A stretch of DNA of 64,000 nucleotides from an uncultured Roseateles sp. (GTDB lineage: Bacteria > Pseudomonadota > Gammaproteobacteria > Burkholderiales > Burkholderiaceae_C): contig NZ_OY729424.1 of NCBI RefSeq assembly GCF_963422335.1, positions 4,712,001 through 4,776,000 on the forward strand, given 5' to 3'. Numbering within the stretch: the first letter of the stretch is position 1; each line of letters starts with the position of its first letter. Of the stretch, positions 34,922 to 42,750 are shown in pieces. The notes beneath the pieces are model-generated. The model saw only the letters and a list, made by a program, of their open reading frames with translations. It was not told the DNA's origin and ran no database searches. A program made the position numbers and the translations under genes.

Positions 34922-35980
34922 TCAGCCAGGCAACTGGGCTGCGATGTTCTGGGTGCCCTCGCCCCCCCGATCATCAACCCCCTGCAGATTGCAGCTGGTC
35001 ACCAGGCAACAGGCCTGCCCCAGATACTCGATGGGCTTCGCGTTGAAGACTTCCTGATGCTCAATGCCACGCGCGTCCCTCACCCTGAGCGCCAGATTGC
35101 TGACCTTACCGTCGGCATTCAAGGTCCTGTAGAACCGGTCCCGGTCCTCGGGCACGAGGCCGTAGGCATGAGCAGTGGGGACACTGCCAACGATGTCGCT
35201 CCGGTCCATGCCGTACCAGCTGCACAGGGCGTCATTGACCTCCAGTATCCGCCGCTCGGCAATCGACAGAATGGCCATCGGCACCGGGGCACAGTTGAAC
35301 AGCGTGCGAAACCGGTCAAGCCCGGCTTCGACTTGACGTTGGGCAAGCAGTCGCTCCCGGTTTCGCTCAATGCCATCCAGCGCAAGGGACAAATCCTCCC
35401 CGAGTTCGTCGAGCGACCGCAGCAGTTCGGTGTCGAAGTAATCCCGCTGGTCTGCGCACAGCATCAGGGCTGCCACCACGCTGCCGCCGCGCCTCAACGG
35501 AATCCACGCAATCGCACGCACGCCCTGCTCGACGGCCTCCTCCCGCCATCGCCCGGCCTGCGGGTCCAGCACATAGTCATTGCTGACGAGCCGCACGCCG
35601 CCAGACAGCACTTGGGCGGTGTAGGAGCCGCGCAGCTCCGGAATACTCATGTCCAGTGTTGGCGGCACGTTCTCCAGCATCTTGACGGCGGGGCCGGCGC
35701 TGGCCACTCGGTGAACCAACATGCCGTCCAGGACATAGACGCAGGCCAGCACGGACTTTCCGGTATCGACGCAGATGTCGCAGGCCTCTCGCCATAACTC
35801 GCCATCGGATTGCGCGCGCAGGATCATGCGATTGGCATGCAAAAGCGTGCGTAAAAGGCGGCTCAGTCTTGCGGCACGTATCAGTTCACTTCTTTGCGCC
35901 TGCCACCGATGCGCCAGCAGTACCAACAGGAGCAGGGATACCCCGAGCACCAGAAAAGTCACAGCACTTTCTCGATCCAT
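34922..35980 (-). CDS. Membrane GAF-PAS sensory protein without recognised output domain
   Basis: 352 residues from the ATG at 35980. One membrane segment (about 6-23, FLVLGVSLLLLVLLAHRW) precedes a GAF-like domain at about 48-205, with a possible coiled stretch near 205-230. A PAS domain with PAC-like end follows (about 230-335: FNCAPVPMAILSIAERRILEVND, shown in parts FNCAPVPMAIL and RRILEVNDALC). No histidine kinase, GGDEF, EAL or HTH follows before the stop. Either it is a partner-binding sensor or a truncated sensor; no frameshifted output domain is visible downstream in the 213-base gap. Confidence 0.6.
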   Translation of the reverse strand: MDRESAVTFLVLGVSLLLLVLLAHRWQAQRSELIRAARLSRLLRTLLHANRMILRAQSDGELWREACDICVDTGKSVLACVYVLDGMLVHRVASAGPAVKMLENVPPTLDMSIPELRGSYTAQVLSGGVRLVSNDYVLDPQAGRWREEAVEQGVRAIAWIPLRRGGSVVAALMLCADQRDYFDTELLRSLDELGEDLSLALDGIERNRERLLAQRQVEAGLDRFRTLFNCAPVPMAILSIAERRILEVNDALCSWYGMDRSDIVGSVPTAHAYGLVPEDRDRFYRTLNADGKVSNLALRVRDARGIEHQEVFNAKPIEYLGQACCLVTSCNLQGVDDRGGEGTQNIAAQLPG

Positions 35981-36063
35981 CGCATGCGGCTTCGTATTGA
36001 GAGCTAGGTACACCACTGGCGGCGCACCCAACTGGGCAGACTACCCGCGATCCGCCCGTCCGG

Positions 36064-36984
36064 TCAATCGACGCTCTCGGCCCATGTGCGTCGGCGGTCT
36101 GGCCTGCCTGCCTCGCTCAGGATAGAGATCAGCAGCCGGGCGGCGGGCAGCAGGTAGCTGCTCTCGCGGTAGGTCACGACCAGGCGCCGGCGCATCGTGG
36201 TCTCCTTCAGCGGCACCTCCTTGAGCGGTGAGCGGCCTTCGGACGGCTCGAGGTGGTGCCGCGAGATAAAGCTCAGCAATCCGGTCTCGGCGATCAAGGC
36301 GGGCAGCATCAGCAGCATCGAGCTCTCGACCTGCACCCGAGGCCGCGGTAGCCGCTTTCGGTCGAAGGTGTGATCCAGCCAGTCACGGGTCGGGGCCCCG
36401 GGTGGCTGCAAGACCCAGCGCTCTTTCGTCAGATCGGCCAGGCTGGGCTTGCCGGCGAAGATCGGGTGGCTTGTGCTGGCCGCCACCACGATGTGATCTT
36501 CTGCCAGCAGCTGGGAGGTGTAGCCGGCTTCCAGAACGCTCTCGGTGCCGACCATCAAGTCCAGCTCACCTGCGCGCAGCAGGGGGCTCAGCGTGTCGAT
36601 CAGGCCGACGACCGTCTTCAGCGTCACCTCCGGCGCGACGGCCATCAACTGCCGTGCGGCCGGCGGCAGGATGAACTGCGCGGCGGTCGGCACGATGCCG
36701 ATGCGAATGTGGCCGGACAGGCCGCGGCCGATGTCACCGATCTCCCGCCGGGCGTCCTCGACATCGAAACGCACACGCTGCGCCCACTTGAGCAGCACCC
36801 TGCCCGCCGGCGTGAGCCGTATGCCCCGGCCGGCCTTTTCGAACAGCGGGGCGCCGCAGGCCTCCTCGAGCCGCCGCACGCTGCTGGTCAGCGCGGGCTG
36901 GGTGCGATGCAGGCGCTCCGTGGCACGCCCGATGTGCTCCAGCTCGGCGATGGTCTCGAAGTAGCGCAGGTCACGCAGGTCCAT
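36064..36984 (-). CDS. LysR-family transcriptional regulator
   Basis: 306 residues. N-terminal winged helix MDLRDLRYFETIAELEHIGRATERLH with LHRTQPALTSSVRRLE as recognition region; a periplasmic-binding-like effector domain follows. The gene is divergent from the TctC-RraA-dehydrogenase-TctC-amidohydrolase cluster, separated by 127 bases. That gap contains an imperfect T-N11-A-like dyad around 37013-37036, the usual position of a LysR binding site. Its effector is likely a substrate or intermediate of that cluster (inference). Confidence 0.88.
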   Translation of the reverse strand: MDLRDLRYFETIAELEHIGRATERLHRTQPALTSSVRRLEEACGAPLFEKAGRGIRLTPAGRVLLKWAQRVRFDVEDARREIGDIGRGLSGHIRIGIVPTAAQFILPPAARQLMAVAPEVTLKTVVGLIDTLSPLLRAGELDLMVGTESVLEAGYTSQLLAEDHIVVAASTSHPIFAGKPSLADLTKERWVLQPPGAPTRDWLDHTFDRKRLPRPRVQVESSMLLMLPALIAETGLLSFISRHHLEPSEGRSPLKEVPLKETTMRRRLVVTYRESSYLLPAARLLISILSEAGRPDRRRTWAESVD

Positions 36985-37111
36985 TCCAAAAGCCTCATGA
37001 ATGAATTCAAAGAAAGTATCGATTGGACTGTATCTTTTATGACGCCAATACTCCAGTCACTGAGTTCGGGAACCTGCAGTTCGCAGTCAACCCGTTCCTT
37101 TGGAGACATCG

Positions 37112-38080
37112 ATGAACACGACACGACGAACGCTTCTGGCCCTGGCCGCCGCAATCCTCAGCTCCGGCGCCCTGGCGCAGGCCTATCCGTCGAAGGCGAT
37201 CCGCGTCGTCGTGCCGTTTCCTCCGGGCGGAGGGACCGACATCATTGCCCGTGAGGTGACCCAGAAGGTGGCCGCGGCCACCGGCTGGACTTTCGTCATC
37301 GACAACAAGCCTGGCGCCGGAGGCAATCTGGGCGTCGATGCGGTGGCGAAGTCGCCTGCCGATGGCTACACCCTGGTGCTGGGCCAGACGAGCAATCTGG
37401 CCATCAATCCCACGCTCTACGTCAAGCTGCCCTACAACCCGCAGAAGGATCTGGTGCCCATAGGCCTGGTGGCGAGCGCGCCGCTGGTCATCGTCGTGCC
37501 GGCTCAGTCCACATTCAAGACCTTGGCCGACCTCGTAGCCGCGGCCAAGGCCAAGCCGGGCGAAGTGAACTTTGCATCGCCTGGCAACGGCACGGTTGCC
37601 CACCTCACGGGGGAACAATTCCAGAAGACCGCGGGCGTGAAGTTCCAGCACATTCCCTACAAGGGTGCCAACCAGGCGCTGACGGACGTGATCAGCGGCC
37701 AGGTGCAGATCTATGTCTCGTCGGTACCTTCGGTATTGCAGCAGATCCGTATTGGCAAGCTGCGCCCGCTGGCCGTGACTTCCGCCAAGCGTGTCGACGA
37801 CATTCCGCAGACGCCGACCGTCGGCGAGAGTGGCTACAAGGGCTTCGACGCCGTCACCTGGTTCGGCTTTCTCGCTCCTGCCGGCACGCCCAAGGAGATC
37901 GTCACGCGCCTGAATGCCGAGTTCAACAAGGCCCTGTTGCAAGCCGACCTGCGCAAGCGCCTCGGCGACGAAGGCGCGGACCCCCTGGGTGGCACGCCTG
38001 AGCAGTTCGCCGAACTGATACGCGACGACTTCGTCCGCTGGGGCAGAACCGTCAAGGAATCCGGTGTACGCCTCGACTGA
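37112..38080 (+). CDS. TctC-family (Bug) periplasmic solute-binding protein
   Basis: 322 residues from the ATG at 37112 with GGAG seven bases upstream. Signal peptide (TLLALAAAILSSGALAQ) and AYPSKAIRVVVPFPPGGGTD; ADGYTLVLGQTSNLAINPTL and IPYKGANQALTDVISGQ are family landmarks. It is the first gene of a plus-strand cluster controlled from the divergent LysR promoter. No membrane partners nearby. Confidence 0.92.
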   Translation: MNTTRRTLLALAAAILSSGALAQAYPSKAIRVVVPFPPGGGTDIIAREVTQKVAAATGWTFVIDNKPGAGGNLGVDAVAKSPADGYTLVLGQTSNLAINPTLYVKLPYNPQKDLVPIGLVASAPLVIVVPAQSTFKTLADLVAAAKAKPGEVNFASPGNGTVAHLTGEQFQKTAGVKFQHIPYKGANQALTDVISGQVQIYVSSVPSVLQQIRIGKLRPLAVTSAKRVDDIPQTPTVGESGYKGFDAVTWFGFLAPAGTPKEIVTRLNAEFNKALLQADLRKRLGDEGADPLGGTPEQFAELIRDDFVRWGRTVKESGVRLD

Positions 38081-38143
38081 CGCTTGAGCGCCCAGTCCTT
38101 GCGCGGAAACCGCGCACCCACTCGACCGTCCAAGGAGATTCTC

Positions 38144-38842
38144 ATGAGCCAAGCCGCCGCATTGCCCGATGTGATTCGCAACATTCAGCGCGTGGACCCG
38201 GCCACCGTTGCCGAGGCCGCCCAGTACCCCTCGTCCATACTGGCCGACGTGGCCGGCCGTCGCGGAGCGCTCAGCGGCCGCATTGCACCGCTGGCGCCTT
38301 CGATGCGGTTTGCAGGCCCGGCGATCACGGTCGAGCTGCGTCCCGGCGACAACCTGATGATCCACGCCGCGATGGCGATCGCCCAGCCCGGCGACGTGCT
38401 CGTGATCGACGGCAAGGGTGATCTGAGCAGCGCGCTGATGGGCGAAATCATGTCTCAGCAGTGCGTGGCGCTCGGCATCGTCGGCGTGGTCATCGATGGC
38501 GCCGTCCGCGACAGCGAGGCCATACGCGAACTCGGGCTTCCCATGTATGCCGCCGGCCTCAATCCCAACGGCCCGACCAAGTTCATCCCCGGCCGGCTCA
38601 ACCACCCGATTTCCATCGGCGGCGTCAGCGTCAATCCGGGTGACCTGGTCGTCGGCGACGCCGACGGCGTGACCGTCATCGAACGCGACAAGGCCGCGGC
38701 CATGCTGCCGCTCGCGGCCGAGAAGGTCGCGGCGGAGACCAAGCGGATTGCCGACATCAAGAGCCGCAAGGCCCTGCGCCCCGGCTGGCTGGACGGCGCG
38801 CTGCGCGCCGCCGGCGTGATCAAGGAAGGCGAAACGCTGTGA
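38144..38842 (+). CDS. RraA-family aldolase/decarboxylase (HMG/CHA aldolase-like)
   Basis: 232 residues with AAGGAG seven bases before the ATG at 38144. Conserved motifs of the RraA/4-carboxy-4-hydroxy-2-oxoadipate aldolase family are GDVLVIDGKGDLSSALMGEI and GVVIDGAVRDSEAIRELG, in which GAVRDS holds the Arg-Asp pair that binds substrate and the divalent metal. It likely cleaves a 4-hydroxy-2-oxo diacid to pyruvate plus a second keto acid. Typical for catabolism of protocatechuate, gallate or related acids. The next gene overlaps its stop (GTGA). Confidence 0.85.
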   Translation: MSQAAALPDVIRNIQRVDPATVAEAAQYPSSILADVAGRRGALSGRIAPLAPSMRFAGPAITVELRPGDNLMIHAAMAIAQPGDVLVIDGKGDLSSALMGEIMSQQCVALGIVGVVIDGAVRDSEAIRELGLPMYAAGLNPNGPTKFIPGRLNHPISIGGVSVNPGDLVVGDADGVTVIERDKAAAMLPLAAEKVAAETKRIADIKSRKALRPGWLDGALRAAGVIKEGETL

Positions 38843-39765
38843 GCGCGCGCAAGAACACCATCCTGGTCACAGGCAGCGACCTGGCCGCCGAGGCGCTGGC
38901 GCTGCTGCAGGACCATGAGGTCGTGTACGCGGGCGCAAAGCCGACCGAGGAAGACATCGTCGCCCTGTGCCAGCGGCATGACCCGGTGGCCATCATCGTG
39001 CGCTACAGCAAGGTCGGCGCCGCCGCCATGGACGCCGCGCCCAGCCTGAAGGTGATCTCCAAGCACGGCAGCGGCACCGACACCATAGACAAGCAGGCCG
39101 CCGCCGCGCGCGGCATCGAGGTCGTGGCGGCGGTGGGCGCCAACGCGGCGGCTGTGGCCGAGCATGCGCTGGCCCTGCTGCTGGCCTGCGCCAAGTCGGT
39201 GGTCGAACTCGATGGCCGCATGCATCAGGGCCATTGGGACAAGGCCACGCACAAGAGTGTCGAACTCGAAGGCCGGACGGTGGGCGTGATCGGCCTCGGC
39301 GCGATCGGCCAGCGCTTCGCGCGCATGGCCGATGCCATGGACATGCGCGTGCTGGGCTTCGACCCCTTCGCCAAGAACCTGCCGGCCTATATCGAGCCCG
39401 CCGACCTGACAACGATCTGGCGCGAGGCGGACGTGATCTCGCTGCACTGCCCGCTGACCCCCGAGAACGCCGGGCTGCTCAATGCGCAGACCCTCGCGGC
39501 ATGCAAGAAGGGCGTGATCATCGTCAACACGGCCCGTGGCGGCCTGATCGACGAGCCGGCGCTGCTGGAGGCCATACGCAGCGGCCAGGTGGGCAGCGCC
39601 GGGCTGGACAGCTTTGTCGTCGAGCCGATGACGGCGCCCCATCCCTTCCACGGCGAACCGCGCATCACGCTGAGCCCGCACATCGGCGGCGTTACCGCCG
39701 ATGCCTATGTGAAGATGGGCGTGGCAGCCGCGACGAATGCGCTGGCCGTGCTGAATCAAGCATAA
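38839..39765 (+). CDS. D-isomer 2-hydroxyacid dehydrogenase (phosphoglycerate dehydrogenase-like)
   Basis: 308 residues with a GTG start overlapping the stop of the RraA-family gene. GRTVGVIGLGAIGQRFARMA (about 147-166) is the nucleotide site; the Arg lies in NTARGGLIDE (about 230-239), the Glu in VVEPMTAPHPF and the His in SPHIGGVTADAY (about 280-291). Reduces a 2-keto acid or oxidises a hydroxy acid. Parallel to the dehydrogenase at 29.0-30.0 kb, but the two are only distantly alike. Confidence 0.88.
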   Translation: MSARKNTILVTGSDLAAEALALLQDHEVVYAGAKPTEEDIVALCQRHDPVAIIVRYSKVGAAAMDAAPSLKVISKHGSGTDTIDKQAAAARGIEVVAAVGANAAAVAEHALALLLACAKSVVELDGRMHQGHWDKATHKSVELEGRTVGVIGLGAIGQRFARMADAMDMRVLGFDPFAKNLPAYIEPADLTTIWREADVISLHCPLTPENAGLLNAQTLAACKKGVIIVNTARGGLIDEPALLEAIRSGQVGSAGLDSFVVEPMTAPHPFHGEPRITLSPHIGGVTADAYVKMGVAAATNALAVLNQA

Positions 39766-39780
39766 GGAGGGACGACAGCA

Positions 39781-40746
39781 ATGAACATGATCCGACGCAT
39801 CTTCACCTTCGCCCTGCTGTGCACGGCCATGGTTGCCGCAGACGCGCAGCAAGCCGGCAAGACCCTCAAGCTGATCGTCCCTTTCCCGCCCGGCGGCAAT
39901 GTCGACATGAGTGCCCGCATCCTGGCGCCCGAGCTGTCCCGGGAGCTGGGTCTGGTGATCGTGATCGAGAACCGGGCCGGGGCTGGCGGCACCCTGGGGC
40001 TGGATGTGGTGGCCAAGGCCGCGCCGGACGGCCTCACGCTGGGCGTGGCCTCGCCGATCAACCATCTGGCCGCACCGGCGCTCTACCCCAAGCTGCCCTA
40101 CGACTCGATCCGTGACTTCAGCCCGGTCGGCCTGATCGCCAGCGTGCCCATGGTGCTGGTGGTGGGCTCGTCCTCGCCCGCCAAATCGGTGGCCGATCTG
40201 ATGGCGCTGGCGCGCAAGCGCAAAGGGGAATTGACGATGGCATCGGCCGGCAGCGGCAGCGGCAACCACATCGTCGGCGAGCTGTTCCAGGAGGCCAGCG
40301 GGCTGAGCTTCACGCATGTGCCCTACAAAGGCAGTGCGCCGGCCAACACCGACCTCGCCGGTGGCCATGTGGATCTGCACTTCGACCAGCTGTCATCGGT
40401 ATTGCCGTTGCTCCAGGGCGGCCGCCTGCGTGCCCTGGCCGTGACAACGAGCAAGCGCTCGACGCTGCTGCCCGATGTGCCCACCCTCGCCGAATCCGGC
40501 GTTCCCGGTTTCGATGCCAGCACGACGCTGGGGCTGGTGCTGCCGGGCAAGGCCGCGCCGGAGCTGGTGAAGCGCTACAACGCCGCTCTGGAGGCAGTGC
40601 TGGCACGCCCGGCCGTGCGGGAGCAGTTTGCCCGCCTGGGTGCGGAGGTCAGGCCGGGTACGGTGGCGGCCTATGCGAGCTTCATCAGCGAAGAGATCCA
40701 GCGCACGGCGAAAATTGTGCGCAGTGCGAAGATCACGATTGACTGA
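39781..40746 (+). CDS. TctC-family (Bug) periplasmic solute-binding protein
   Basis: 321 residues. Short signal peptide (FTFALLCTAMVAADAQQ), then KTLKLIVPFPPGGNVDMSAR, APDGLTLGVASPINHLA and VPYKGSAPANTDLAGGH. AAGGAGG lies 11 bases upstream of the ATG. Second binding protein of the plus-strand cluster; its ligand pocket region differs from that of the 37.1-kb protein, suggesting a different ligand. Confidence 0.9.
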   Translation: MNMIRRIFTFALLCTAMVAADAQQAGKTLKLIVPFPPGGNVDMSARILAPELSRELGLVIVIENRAGAGGTLGLDVVAKAAPDGLTLGVASPINHLAAPALYPKLPYDSIRDFSPVGLIASVPMVLVVGSSSPAKSVADLMALARKRKGELTMASAGSGSGNHIVGELFQEASGLSFTHVPYKGSAPANTDLAGGHVDLHFDQLSSVLPLLQGGRLRALAVTTSKRSTLLPDVPTLAESGVPGFDASTTLGLVLPGKAAPELVKRYNAALEAVLARPAVREQFARLGAEVRPGTVAAYASFISEEIQRTAKIVRSAKITID

Positions 40747-40782
40747 ACTCACGCACCGTACTCCTTCGGCCGCGCCTGCCCC

Positions 40783-41619
40783 ATGAGATCCGGCATCGTC
40801 GACTGCCACTTCCATGTGGTCGCACCACCGCAGACGTATCCGATGTTTGCGGCGCGCAGCTACACGCCCGAGACGGCTCCGCTCAGCCGTTGGCAGCAGA
40901 CACTCTCGCCGCTGGGTGTGACCCACGGCGTGGTGGTGCAGCCCAGCTTCTACGGCACGGACAACCGCGTCCTGCTCCAGGCGCTGGCCGAGGGTCAGGG
41001 GCGGCTGGTGGGCGTGGCGGCCGTCGATGCCTCGATCGGCGAGGCCGATCTCGATGCCCTGGCCGAGGCCGGGGTCAGGGGCGTGCGGATGGCGTTCTTC
41101 GATGCCGGCGATCCGCGCGCCCGCGGGGGCTTCGTCGGCTTCGAGGCCTTCGATGCGCTGGAGCCACGCCTGTCCGCGCGAGGCATGCATCTGCAGCTGT
41201 TCACCGACAGCCGGCTGCTGCCTCGGACTGCCGACCGCCTTCGGCGTTCGCGGGTGGCGGTGGTCATCGACCATATGGGGCGCAGCCCCGCGGCGCTGGG
41301 CGCCACGCACGAGGGATTTGATGCCCTGTGCCGCCTGCTTGGCGATGGCCATGTCTGGGTGAAGTTGTCCGGCGTCGCCAATATCTCCGATGCCGCGCCC
41401 GACTATCAAGATGCCCGCGCCCTGCACGACCGGCTGGTGCAGGCCAATCCCGGGCAGCTCGTCTGGGGGTCGGACTGGCCGCACACCCGCCCCGGCCATG
41501 TGCCGCCCGACACCGCTCAGCTCTTTCGGCTGTTGCAAGCCTGGACACCCGACGAGGGCATGCGCGAGCGCATCCTCGTCGGCAATCCCGGAATCCTGTA
41601 CAGACTGCCGCCGGCTTGA
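40783..41619 (+). CDS. Amidohydrolase-family lactonase (PDC hydrolase-like)
   Basis: 278 residues, a TIM-barrel amidohydrolase of the LigI/amidohydrolase_2 type. The metal or substrate motif GIVDCHFHVVAPP lies at residues 4-16, VIDHMGRSP near 160-168, and WGSDWPHTRPG near 226-236, where the Asp is catalytic. LigI hydrolyses 2-pyrone-4,6-dicarboxylate to oxalomesaconate. Together with the RraA-type aldolase two genes upstream this fits a meta-cleavage-type acid pathway, though a hydratase and a ring dioxygenase are not in the window. Other lactones are possible. Confidence 0.8.
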   Translation: MRSGIVDCHFHVVAPPQTYPMFAARSYTPETAPLSRWQQTLSPLGVTHGVVVQPSFYGTDNRVLLQALAEGQGRLVGVAAVDASIGEADLDALAEAGVRGVRMAFFDAGDPRARGGFVGFEAFDALEPRLSARGMHLQLFTDSRLLPRTADRLRRSRVAVVIDHMGRSPAALGATHEGFDALCRLLGDGHVWVKLSGVANISDAAPDYQDARALHDRLVQANPGQLVWGSDWPHTRPGHVPPDTAQLFRLLQAWTPDEGMRERILVGNPGILYRLPPA

Positions 41620-41672
41620 TCGACTTACGTCGTATTGGCCTCTTGGTCTCTTGGCCTGGAGCCCATGCCCGA

Positions 41673-42743
41673 TCAGCCGCGGCGCTTCCACCACAGATAG
41701 ATCCCGCTTCCACACAGCCCTGCCAGCGCGAATCCGAGCAGGCCGTTCAGCACGGTATGCCCGAGACCGCCAAGTTCGCCGGTATGGAGGGGATAGATCA
41801 CGCTGTAGGCGCGCGCGCCGGGATCGAGTTCGTCCCAGCGATGCGTGGCCAGTACCGCGCCGCTGTGCGGATGGAGCCACACCGAGCTCAAGCCGTTCGG
41901 ATGCGGATCGTCGGCCAGCAGCAGGCGCACCCGAACTGGCTTGCCCGGGCCGGCCGGCACTTGCACATAGCCGACTGGTGCGCCGCCGAAGCGCGCGCGC
42001 GCGACGTCAACCATGGCGTCAAGCGACAGGCCCGGCACCGGTGCCGCCAGCCTCGGCGCCTGTGGGGCTGCCTGCACCGCCTGGCCCGACAGCGCCGTGA
42101 CGGCCTGTGACAAGGGGCGCCAGGCCATGTACGCGCCGCTCAGCACCGGCACGGCGATCAGCAGGCCGAGCAAGGCGCCACCGCCGCGGTGCAGGTCGAA
42201 CAGTGCACGCAGCGTGCCGCGATCGAGCTTCAGCACCAGAGCCTGGCGCCAGCGCCTGGGCCACCAGAGCACCAGGCCACCCATCAGCAGCACGAGATAG
42301 GCGAGCGCCAGCAGCGCCAGCAGCGGCTTGCCGGTCTCGTTCATCAGCAGCGCACTGTGGATCTCGAACAGCAGGTTGAAAGCGCCCTCGTGTTCGCCGC
42401 GCCGCCCGAGTTCGCGCGCGTCGCGGGGATCGAGATAGATGGCACCGTCCCAGGGGCCGCGCACCGCGACGCGCAGGCTCTCGTCGGCCCGGCGGGGCGG
42501 CCGAAAGGTCAGCGCGGCGGCCGGACCGAACTCGGCGCCGAGCCGCTGCCGCACCCGTTCGAGCAGATCGGGTGCGGCCGGGCCCGGCGCGACGACGAAC
42601 AGCTTGGCATGGCGCCAGCGATCGATCGGCTTCAGCACAAGCAACACCGAGCCGAGCAGGGCCACCACGGCTAGCGGCACGCCCAGCGTCAGCGCCAGCC
42701 AGCGATGCAGCCGCAGCCACCAGCGACGAAGTTTGCTTCCCAT
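41673..42743 (-). CDS. PepSY-domain membrane protein
   Basis: 356 residues with about four membrane segments (about 14-38, 128-160, 180-205, 325-350). A periplasmic PepSY domain lies in residues 50-110, and a second may be around 230-310. Conserved His contexts LRLHRWLALTLG and FEIHSALLM suggest heme or quinone binding. PepSY_TM proteins next to a TonB siderophore receptor are considered ferric-siderophore reductases. It lies 7 bases downstream of the receptor and shares its Fur-like promoter. Confidence 0.82.
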   Translation of the reverse strand: MGSKLRRWWLRLHRWLALTLGVPLAVVALLGSVLLVLKPIDRWRHAKLFVVAPGPAAPDLLERVRQRLGAEFGPAAALTFRPPRRADESLRVAVRGPWDGAIYLDPRDARELGRRGEHEGAFNLLFEIHSALLMNETGKPLLALLALAYLVLLMGGLVLWWPRRWRQALVLKLDRGTLRALFDLHRGGGALLGLLIAVPVLSGAYMAWRPLSQAVTALSGQAVQAAPQAPRLAAPVPGLSLDAMVDVARARFGGAPVGYVQVPAGPGKPVRVRLLLADDPHPNGLSSVWLHPHSGAVLATHRWDELDPGARAYSVIYPLHTGELGGLGHTVLNGLLGFALAGLCGSGIYLWWKRRG

Positions 42744-42750
42744 GCCGGTA

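Noticed and set aside
36985..37111. LysR binding site T-N11-A as a definite feature
   Set aside because: The dyad AAAGTATC/GTATCTTT is imperfect; position is right but sequence alone is too weak for a separate call.
36888..40380. Long minus-strand frames opposite the TctC-RraA-dehydrogenase cluster
   Set aside because: The plus-strand genes have signal peptides, catalytic motifs and ribosome sites; the minus frames do not.
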